Shown one piece after another: positions 1 to 4,763 of a stretch of DNA of 6,786 bases. Each line of letters begins with the position of its first letter. The first letter of the stretch is position 1. The translations under genes were made by a program, and so were the position numbers. Below the pieces are notes generated by a model, which saw only the letters and a program-made list of their open reading frames with translations, searched no databases and had not been told where the DNA came from. The stretch covers positions 4,106 to 10,891 of the forward strand of contig MHFM01000066.1 of assembly GCA_001804205.1 (NCBI GenBank). The letters are read 5' to 3'. Origin of the DNA: Omnitrophica bacterium RIFCSPLOWO2_01_FULL_45_10b. Its GTDB lineage: Bacteria; Omnitrophota; Omnitrophia; Omnitrophales; Danuiimicrobiaceae.

Positions 1-347
1 TCGACGAACTTCCGATTTTAATGATTGCTTGTGCTCTTGCCGAAGGAGCCAGTGTGATTCGCGGCGCGGAAGAATTACGTGTTAAAGAGACAGATCGGAT
101 TCATTCAATGGTGTCTGGGCTTAATACAATCGGCGGAAAGGCTGAGGAGCGCGAAGACGGTTGTGTCATTCAGGGTATTTCTGAATTTCAAGGCGGCACA
201 ATTTCCAGTTTTGGGGATCACCGGACTGCAATGAGCTTTCTCATTGCTGGTTTAAGATCAAAAAGCGGTGTTACGGTTCAAGATACGGATTGCATTCAAA
301 CTTCTTACCCTAATTTCGAAGCTGATTTGCAATCCCTCACAGGATGA
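1..347 (+). CDS. aroA: 3-phosphoshikimate 1-carboxyvinyltransferase (EPSP synthase), C-terminal part
   Basis: The 5' end lies outside the window; the frame is open from base 3 and ends at TGA 345-347, giving 114 codons of a protein usually about 430 residues long. EPSP synthase transfers the enolpyruvyl group of PEP to shikimate-3-phosphate in the cytoplasmic shikimate pathway. Recognisable motifs are DELPIL at the very start, LRVKETDRI (the Lys-Glu..Arg of the PEP/S3P site), GDHRTAM (the conserved Asp-His-Arg that contacts PEP) and IQTSYPNF near the C terminus. By alignment from memory, the lysine of the E. coli AKTFPDYF segment is replaced here by Thr (QTSYPNF), as in CP4-like (class II) enzymes (ATSFPEF). 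The ATG at base 21 is internal, not the start. It is followed by a likely terminator, so it probably does not share the mreB transcript. Identification is firm; the class assignment is tentative. Confidence 0.96.
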   Translation, partial: DELPILMIACALAEGASVIRGAEELRVKETDRIHSMVSGLNTIGGKAEEREDGCVIQGISEFQGGTISSFGDHRTAMSFLIAGLRSKSGVTVQDTDCIQTSYPNFEADLQSLTG

Positions 348-375
348 ATTGTCGTTTTTTCACGTCCAAAGACAG

Positions 376-406
376 TTAAAAATTGAACCAATTCGGTTAT
401 TTTTAA
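376..406 (+). terminator. AT-rich intrinsic terminator after aroA, possibly bidirectional
   Basis: TTAAAAAT (376-383) pairs with ATTTTTAA (399-406), and AACC (386-389) with GGTT (395-398). There is a 2-base bulge (384-385) and a 5-base loop (390-394). The 3' arm is itself a T-run, and the 5' arm gives a T-run on the opposite strand. The stem has few GC pairs, so strength is uncertain. Its place, about 30 bases after the aroA stop and before a separate promoter, supports a terminator role. Confidence 0.5.
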
Positions 407-423
407 GAAGGGCTTGATTCTGC

Positions 424-452
424 TTGACCTGAAAAGTGCTTCTTGTTAGAAT
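424..452 (+). promoter_or_regulatory. sigma70-type promoter for the mreB operon
   Basis: A -35 box TTGACC (424-429) is separated by exactly 17 bases from a -10 box TAGAAT (447-452). Each matches the consensus at 5 of 6 positions. TG at 444-445 sits one base before the -10, which makes it an extended -10. Transcription would start near 459, leaving a leader of about 45 bases before the mreB ATG. It lies downstream of the aroA terminator candidate, so the mre genes probably form their own transcription unit. Confidence 0.75.
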
Positions 453-504
453 GACACGCTTTTGAGAGACGATTCTTTCGTTTACTCCAACCAAAAGGTA
501 GCCA

Positions 505-1563
505 ATGGTTTTAATAGATCAGCTTCTGGGTGTCTTTTCAAACGACATCGGAATTGACCTCGGCACGGCCACAACACTGGTATATGTGAAAGGGCAAGGC
601 GTTGTGCTGTGCGAACCTTCTGTGGTTGCCGTCGATCGAAATACCCATCAAGTTTTAGCTGTTGGCGAAGAAGCCAAACGCATGCTGGGTAGAACCCCTG
701 GTAATATTGTCGCCATCCGTCCGATGAAAGACGGCGTTATTGCCGACTTTGATATTACGGAAGCAATGCTTCGTTATTTTATTCGCAAGGTCCATCGCCG
801 CAGGCCTTTAGTAACCCCGCGCGTTGTAATCGCAGTTCCAAGCGGCATTACGGAAGTTGAAAAACGCGCCGTCAAAGATTCTGCAGAACGTGCCGGAGCG
901 CGAAGCCCGGTATACTTAGTTGAAGAGCCGATTGCGGCAGCGATTGGCGTTGGCCTCCCAATTCATGAACCTTGCGGAAATATGGTTGTTGATATTGGCG
1001 GCGGAACAACGGAAATTGCTGTGATTTCGCTTGCCGGAATTGTGTTTTCTAAAAGCATTCGAATCGGCGGTGACGAATGCGATGAAGCCATTATCAATCA
1101 TTTAAAGAAAACGTACAATTTGATGATTGGAGAGCGAACCGCAGAGGAAACTAAGATTAAAATTGGCTCCGCTTATCCGCTCGAAGAAGAAACCACAATG
1201 GAAGTTAGGGGCCGGGATATTCTGGCCGGGCTTCCAAAAACCATTACGGTATCAAGTGAAGAGATTCGAGAAGCGCTTTCAGAGGCAGTTTCCGCTATTC
1301 TGGAAGCCATCCGGATTACCTTAGAGAGGACCCCGCCTGAGCTTTCATCAGATTTGATTAGCCGAGGCCTGATTTTAGCTGGTGGAGGGGCCTTGTTAAG
1401 GGGGCTGGATAAGCTTATTAGCGATGAGACAGGGTTACCGGTTCATATCGCAGACGACCCTTTAACAGCAGTGGCTCTTGGCACGGGGCGGTATTTAAGC
1501 GATATCAGCCTTTTGAAACGCCTTTCCGTTAACAATAACAATCACAAACACTTTGACCTTTAA
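505..1563 (+). CDS. mreB: Rod-shape-determining actin-like protein MreB
   Basis: 352 residues, the usual MreB length. MreB polymerises with ATP on the inner face of the cytoplasmic membrane and organises the lateral wall-synthesis complex. The actin-fold nucleotide motifs are all present: phosphate-1 loop DIGIDLGTATTLVYV (residues 14-28), VEEPIAAAIGVGLP (139-152), phosphate-2 loop DIGGGTTEIAV (163-173) and adenosine motif LAGGGALLRGLD (291-302). The end has the common IADDPLTAVALGTGRYL segment, then a short Asn/His-rich tail. The phosphate-1 loop reads GTATT where most MreBs I recall have GTANT. The ATG at 505 is preceded by AAAAGG (493-498) with a 6-base spacer and puts the conserved FSNDIGIDLGT at the expected distance from the N terminus. 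It is the first gene after the promoter at 424-452, and mreC follows after 20 bases. Confidence 0.98.
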   Translation: MVLIDQLLGVFSNDIGIDLGTATTLVYVKGQGVVLCEPSVVAVDRNTHQVLAVGEEAKRMLGRTPGNIVAIRPMKDGVIADFDITEAMLRYFIRKVHRRRPLVTPRVVIAVPSGITEVEKRAVKDSAERAGARSPVYLVEEPIAAAIGVGLPIHEPCGNMVVDIGGGTTEIAVISLAGIVFSKSIRIGGDECDEAIINHLKKTYNLMIGERTAEETKIKIGSAYPLEEETTMEVRGRDILAGLPKTITVSSEEIREALSEAVSAILEAIRITLERTPPELSSDLISRGLILAGGGALLRGLDKLISDETGLPVHIADDPLTAVALGTGRYLSDISLLKRLSVNNNNHKHFDL

Positions 1564-1570
1564 ATCATTC

Positions 1571-1577
1571 GGAGGGG
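1571..1577 (+). promoter_or_regulatory. Ribosome binding site fixing the GTG start of mreC
   Basis: GGAGGGG lies 6 bases before GTG 1584-1586. It is the strongest Shine-Dalgarno match in the short mreB-mreC gap and decides the non-ATG start of mreC. Confidence 0.8.
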
Positions 1578-1583
1578 ATTCGG

Positions 1584-2384
1584 GTGCGACTGAAACGACC
1601 CATTTTCCTCGCGGGCGCCATCTTATTTCCGCTTTTAATCGGCGCGACCTCGCCTCATCTCGTTGATCAACTAAGAACCGTTACGCTTGCGGTTGCAAGC
1701 CCTCTTCTAGAATTTCAGAATTACACCAACCAGCTTTTAAAAACAACGCTTACTTCCTTTGCCGAGTGGCCGCGCTTACGCCAGGAAAATCGCGCTTTGC
1801 GCGCGGAACTTCAAAAACGAAAAGCAGCGCTTGTCGGCTACGAAGAAATGAAACGCGAAAAAGAACGCTTAGGTGCGCTGCTACAATTAAAAGAAACATC
1901 TCATACGAACGGTCGTGCCGCGCGTGTACTTGCCCGAGACCCTTCCCATTGGTCTCGTTTTATCATGATTAACAAAGGGTCGCACGATGGGGTTAGAAAG
2001 AATACGATTTTAGTTCATCCAGACGGCTTGGTTGGTAAGGTGATTGCGTCGGGTTCGCGTTCGGCTCGCGCCCTTTTGCTGATTGATGGAGAATCAAGAG
2101 TAAGCGCTTTCAATCAACGAACACGCGATGTTGGTTTGATCGAGGGCAGGGGTTCGTCTCTTCTGAAAATGACTTACCTGGACCACCAATCTGACGTTCA
2201 AGTAGGGGATGTCATTATTTCTTCAGGGCTTGGCGGGATTTATCCAAAAGGCATTCCCATTGGCAAAGTTATTACCGTAAGCGAGGAAAAAGACCACTTA
2301 AGCCTTTATGTGCTTGTGAAACCTTTTGTATCGTTTGCAAAACTGGAGGAAGTTTTATGTTTGCCTTCGCTTCCAAACGATTAG
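1584..2384 (+). CDS. mreC: Rod-shape-determining protein MreC
   Basis: 266 residues, starting at GTG with a strong ribosome binding site. MreC is a single-pass membrane protein whose periplasmic part binds PBP2 and helps activate the RodA-PBP2 synthase. Visible order: a short basic N terminus (RLKR), one membrane segment at about residues 6-22, a charged helical stretch at about 61-105 likely to be the dimeric coiled coil, then the beta-rich MreC core. Core motifs are ARVLARDPSHWSRFIMINKG (113-132), GLVGKV (148-153), LLIDGESRVSA (165-175), VGLIEGRG (183-190) and GDVIISSGLGGIYPKGIPIG (208-227). The last pattern, 'GD.iisSG..giyPkGipiG', is typical of the family. The 3' end overlaps mreD by 28 bases, consistent with coupled translation. 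Confidence 0.97.
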   Translation: MRLKRPIFLAGAILFPLLIGATSPHLVDQLRTVTLAVASPLLEFQNYTNQLLKTTLTSFAEWPRLRQENRALRAELQKRKAALVGYEEMKREKERLGALLQLKETSHTNGRAARVLARDPSHWSRFIMINKGSHDGVRKNTILVHPDGLVGKVIASGSRSARALLLIDGESRVSAFNQRTRDVGLIEGRGSSLLKMTYLDHQSDVQVGDVIISSGLGGIYPKGIPIGKVITVSEEKDHLSLYVLVKPFVSFAKLEEVLCLPSLPND

Positions 2385-2841
2385 TTGCCATTTTATTCGT
2401 CCTTCTTTGGCTTGAGCTTTCTTTGCCCCCCATTTTTTCCGCTCAGCCCGTAAAACCTAATTTCTTTTTTATTTTTCTGGCTTTTTATGCGTTTCGAATT
2501 AATTGGAAAAATACCGTTTTTCTTGCTTTTCTAATAGGGCTGATTCAAGATCTTGTTACCGGTGCTTTTTTCGGCCTCGAAACGGCTTCTTATGTCGGGG
2601 GAGCTGTTCTGCTTCAGTTTTTTTCGGTTCGTTTTGACCGTGAGAAGCCTTGGATCCAGCTGGTCAGCCTCTTTTTCTTCTCTTGGTTTGTTTTGATCCT
2701 CTTTTCGCTTCTTTCCGTTCTCGTTCAACATGCCTACCGTTTGAACGAATGGATTTTGATGAACACCTTTTTTTTGTTTTCCCTCTGCTTGAAAAATGGC
2801 TTAAGCCCGTTCTTCGAGAGAGACAATATGAGTTGTTTTAA
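2357..2841 (+). CDS. mreD: Rod-shape-determining membrane protein MreD, apparent frameshift near the 3' end
   Basis: MreD is a small polytopic inner-membrane protein of the elongasome that associates with MreC. The start ATG 2357 has GGAGGA (2345-2350) 6 bases upstream, inside mreC. The product is very hydrophobic, with about five to six membrane segments, and holds the family motif GLIQDLVTGAFFGLETASYV (residues 61-80). Read without a shift, the frame stays open to TAA 2924-2926 (189 residues), but its last ~35 residues run through a perfect stem-loop and are Cys/Arg/Pro-rich and unlike MreD. At T8 (2768-2775, residues 138-139) the -1 frame continues as VFPLLEKWLKPVLRERQYEL plus F and stops at TAA 2839-2841. 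That gives 161 residues, the normal MreD length, with a credible basic C terminus. I therefore give 2841 as the end. Sequencing error, true mutation and slippage during transcription or translation all remain possible. Confidence 0.85.
2768..2775 (+). other. T8 run at the mreD frame change
   Basis: Eight consecutive T. A ninth T, or a -1 slip, joins the N-terminal MreD frame to the credible C-terminal frame. Bases 2770-2776 read T TTT TTG in the upstream frame, which has the form of a -1 slippery heptamer. No stable stem is visible in the 5-10 bases after it; the nearest palindrome, GGCTTAAGCC at 2798-2807, is weak. Confidence 0.7.
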
Positions 2842-2843
2842 TT
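2836..2843 (+). repeat. Left 8-base flanking direct repeat TTTTAATT
   Basis: This directly abuts the first stem-loop (starting at 2844) and matches TTTTAACT at 3018-3025 at 7 of 8 positions. It overlaps the proposed mreD stop (TAA 2839-2841). It could be a target-site duplication, or chance in AT-rich sequence. Confidence 0.35.
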
Positions 2844-2879
2844 TGAGCCATCGGGGAGTTTTTTGTCCCCGATGGCTCA
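2844..2879 (+). repeat. Stem-loop 1: perfect 14-bp inverted repeat after mreD
   Basis: TGAGCCATCGGGGA (2844-2857) pairs perfectly with TCCCCGATGGCTCA (2866-2879) around the 8-base loop GTTTTTTG. There is no T-run after the stem on either strand, so it is not a classical intrinsic terminator. It starts two bases after the proposed mreD stop. Its sequence is related to stem-loop 5 (2986-3017). Confidence 0.85.
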
Positions 2880-2917
2880 TCCTGAGCCCCGTCCGCCCAG
2901 CGGAACGGGGCGTAGGA
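2880..2917 (+). repeat. Stem-loop 2: GC-rich imperfect hairpin
   Basis: TCCTG (2880-2884) pairs with TAGGA (2913-2917), including one G-T wobble. An A/G mismatch follows (2885/2912), then GCCCCGT (2886-2892) with ACGGGGC (2905-2911) and CCGC (2893-2896) with GCGG (2900-2903). A2904 is bulged and the loop is CCA. Part of its 5' arm could instead pair with the 3' arm of stem-loop 1 (GGCTCA 2874-2879 with TGAGCC 2883-2888). Confidence 0.7.
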
Positions 2918-2931
2918 TTACCATAAGGTAA

Positions 2932-2985
2932 CCCTCTGCCAGCTTCATTGAACTTGAATCTTCAATTTAATGAAGCTGGCGAGGG
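2932..2985 (+). repeat. Stem-loop 4: long hairpin with 17 bp in the main stem
   Basis: CCCTC (2932-2936) pairs with GAGGG (2981-2985). After a bulged T2937, GCCAGCTTCATT (2938-2949) pairs perfectly with AATGAAGCTGGC (2969-2980). The 19-base apical part contains a small inner repeat, TTGA (2954-2957) / TCAA (2962-2965). No protein-coding or terminator signal is evident in it. Confidence 0.8.
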
Positions 2986-3017
2986 TGAGGAGTCGGGGAG
3001 TTTTCCCCGACTCCTCA
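2986..3017 (+). promoter_or_regulatory. Stem-loop 5: perfect 14-bp hairpin just before mrdA
   Basis: TGAGGAGTCGGGGA (2986-2999) pairs perfectly with TCCCCGACTCCTCA (3004-3017) around the loop GTTT, followed by TTTTAA. The stem is strong and the T-run is short, so it could act as an attenuator or weak terminator, or protect an RNA end. It ends 9 bases before the mrdA ATG. The GAGGAG in its 5' arm, the only Shine-Dalgarno-like stretch near that start, is paired in the stem. The regulatory role is inferred; the hairpin itself is seen. Confidence 0.55.
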
Positions 3018-3025
3018 TTTTAACT
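3018..3025 (+). repeat. Right 8-base flanking direct repeat TTTTAACT
   Basis: This directly abuts the end of stem-loop 5 and matches TTTTAATT at 2836-2843 with one mismatch. Collapsing the two copies would join the proposed mreD stop to the mrdA ATG with only three bases between them. Confidence 0.35.
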
Positions 3026-3026
3026 A

Positions 3027-4763
3027 ATGAAAACAGCGATTCGAGTTCAGGTCCTTCAATTTTTGATTGCGGCGAGTTTCGCAGCGCTGAGCCTTGGTCT
3101 TTTTCAAACACAGATTATCAAGGGTGGTTATTTTAGGCGTTCGAGCGAGCAAAATCGAATTCGCCTCATCCGTCTTGAAGCGCCGCGCGGGAACATCTTT
3201 GACCGAAACGGCGTTCTGTTGGCGACAAGCCGGCCCGCTTATAATGTGTATGCGATTCCGGAGGATTTTAATCCAAAAGATATCCCAACGATCGGTCACA
3301 TTTTAGAACTTCCTGAAACTGAGATTCGCAAACGACTTTCGCAAGCTCGCACCGCTTCTTTTACCCCCATCCTTTTAAAGCAAGATATTTCGAAAGAAAT
3401 TTCGATGCAAATTGAGGAGCGCCGCCCCGGACTTTCCGGTATTTTCATTCAGATTGGCATGATTCGAACTTATCCTTTTAAGGAAGTTGGGGCCCATACC
3501 ATTGGCTACATTGGCAAAATATCCAAGGAGGAATATCAAACTTTAGACCCCAGCATTTACCGCTTTGATGCGTGGATCGGCCGCTCTGGAATTGAGCGCG
3601 TTTTTGACAGCCGTTTGCGCGGAGAAGATGGCGGGCGTCAACTTGAGGTGGATGCCCGGGGAGTGCCCATTTCTTTATTAAGTGAAAAAGAGCCTGAACT
3701 GGGCGGCGATGTCCATCTTTCCCTGGATTCGAAACTTGAAGATAGAATTAAACCATTGCTTTCGCATCGCCGAAGCGTCGTCTTAGTAATGGACTTAAAA
3801 ACAGGAGAGCTTTTGGCCGCTGTCAGCACTCCGGGTTTTGATCCTAATATTTTTGTAACTCCATCACAAAATGCCGAACGCCTCTCAGTCATCGGTTCAA
3901 AGGATCACCCGCTTTTGGATCGGGGTTTAAACGGTCTTTATCCGCCAGGTTCTGTTTTTAAATTGGTGACGGCAATCGCAGCGCTTGAAGCAGGGCTCAT
4001 TACACCCCATACCACTTTTGAATGCCCAGGCTATTTCCGGCTTTCCCCACGCTCACGGCGCTTTAAGTGCTGGTTTTCTGAAGGCCACGGGCGAGTCGAT
4101 CTTTACACAGCCCTTGAGCGGTCATGCAATGTTTACTTTTATAATACAGGGCGGCTTTTGGGAGAAAAAAAGCTTTCAGAATATGCCCGCAAGCTAGGAT
4201 TTGGCGCATCACCTGTCTTTGAACTTCCTGCGGCAAGCGGTTTGGTTCCAAGTGCCGACTGGAAGAAAGAGCGTTATCATGACAACTGGTATCAAGGAGA
4301 GACGGTTACGTTTGCCATTGGTCAAAGCTATCTTTTGGTCAGCCCCTTTCAGATCCTCAGACTTGTGGCTGCTATTGCAACCAATGGCCAGATGTTTCAG
4401 CCGAAACTCATTAAGAGTTCAGATGGGAATTTGGAAACGGAGAAAAATAAACAGAAAATTGAAATTCGCGAAGAGACCTTTCGCACACTCCGTCAAGGAA
4501 TGCTTCAAGCGGTTTCCTCAGATCGGGGCACAGGACAATTGGCTCGAGTGAATTTTGCAAAATTAGCAGGGAAATCGGGAACGGCCCAAGCGCCGCCCGG
4601 AGATGCGCACGCTTGGTTCAGCGGGTTTTTCCCATATGAGGATCCAAAATTTGCGTTTGTTGTATTTGTCGAACGGGGAAAGTCAGGCGGAATTACAGCC
4701 GCGCAAATTGCGAAAAGAATAGTTTACTTCTGCAAGGACATCTATGGTTCCGCGGTTCTTTAA
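3027..4763 (+). CDS. mrdA: Penicillin-binding protein 2 (elongasome D,D-transpeptidase)
   Basis: 578 residues, a class B PBP that crosslinks new peptidoglycan in the periplasm as partner of RodA. It has an N-terminal membrane anchor at about residues 8-27, the pedestal motif APRGNIFDRNG (52-62) and a PBP dimer domain to about residue 220. The transpeptidase domain has SxxK as PPGSVFK (catalytic Ser309, Lys312), SxN as SCN (366-368) and KSGT (516-519). C333, C348, H354 and C367 have the same spacing (15, 6, 13) as the zinc ligands recalled for E. coli PBP2 (Asp, Asp, His, Cys), suggesting a Cys-rich version of that site. An in-frame TAA at 3021 makes ATG 3027 the earliest possible start, and the anchor follows at once, so the start is firm although no free Shine-Dalgarno is visible. 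It overlaps rodA by 20 bases. Confidence 0.97.
   Translation: MKTAIRVQVLQFLIAASFAALSLGLFQTQIIKGGYFRRSSEQNRIRLIRLEAPRGNIFDRNGVLLATSRPAYNVYAIPEDFNPKDIPTIGHILELPETEIRKRLSQARTASFTPILLKQDISKEISMQIEERRPGLSGIFIQIGMIRTYPFKEVGAHTIGYIGKISKEEYQTLDPSIYRFDAWIGRSGIERVFDSRLRGEDGGRQLEVDARGVPISLLSEKEPELGGDVHLSLDSKLEDRIKPLLSHRRSVVLVMDLKTGELLAAVSTPGFDPNIFVTPSQNAERLSVIGSKDHPLLDRGLNGLYPPGSVFKLVTAIAALEAGLITPHTTFECPGYFRLSPRSRRFKCWFSEGHGRVDLYTALERSCNVYFYNTGRLLGEKKLSEYARKLGFGASPVFELPAASGLVPSADWKKERYHDNWYQGETVTFAIGQSYLLVSPFQILRLVAAIATNGQMFQPKLIKSSDGNLETEKNKQKIEIREETFRTLRQGMLQAVSSDRGTGQLARVNFAKLAGKSGTAQAPPGDAHAWFSGFFPYEDPKFAFVVFVERGKSGGITAAQIAKRIVYFCKDIYGSAVL

Larger units (their letters stand above)
2844..3017 (+). 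repeat. Contiguous array of five stem-loops between mreD and mrdA
   Basis: The 174 bases fold by eye into five hairpins with no linker: 2844-2879, 2880-2917, 2918-2931, 2932-2985 and 2986-3017. The third is a small one, TTACC (2918-2922) / GGTAA (2927-2931), with loop ATAA. The other four are given separately. No credible gene lies inside. It could be a REP/BIME-like or MITE-like palindromic element, or an RNA element controlling the operon at this point. The pairings are read directly from the sequence; the function is unknown. Confidence 0.75.

Noticed and set aside
300..330. Lys-to-Thr change in the EPSP synthase C terminus as a sign of unusual inhibitor tolerance
   Set aside because: The same TS(F/Y)P pattern is normal in CP4-like enzymes, and the residues that would matter more are outside the window.
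2650..2841. Separate 63-residue ORF inside mreD
   Set aside because: Its upstream part is a shadow of mreD. Only its last ~22 codons are credible, and they fit best as the real MreD C terminus after the T8 shift.
2844..2879. Stem-loop 1 as an ordinary intrinsic terminator of mreBCD
   Set aside because: No T-run follows the stem on either strand; the T6 is in the loop. Termination here is not supported by sequence alone.
2842..2926. C-terminal extension of mreD in its upstream frame (to TAA 2924-2926)
   Set aside because: It translates through perfect palindromes, has a composition unlike MreD, and makes the protein about 28 residues longer than expected. The -1 frame gives a better C terminus.
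2948..2971. Promoter-like TTGAAC (2948-2953) and TTTAAT (2966-2971) before mrdA
   Set aside because: The spacer is only 12 bases and both boxes lie inside the arms or loop of stem-loop 4.
2948..3136. Small + strand ORF covering stem-loops 4 and 5 and the start of mrdA
   Set aside because: It has no ribosome binding site, runs through inverted repeats, and overlaps the well-supported mrdA N terminus in another frame.
3024..3299. Minus-strand 91-residue ORF opposite mrdA (and similar ORFs at 916-1101, 2531-2731, 3638-3892, 4063-4251 and 5287-5505)
   Set aside because: All lie antisense to conserved genes and show no recognisable domain. They look like chance open frames.
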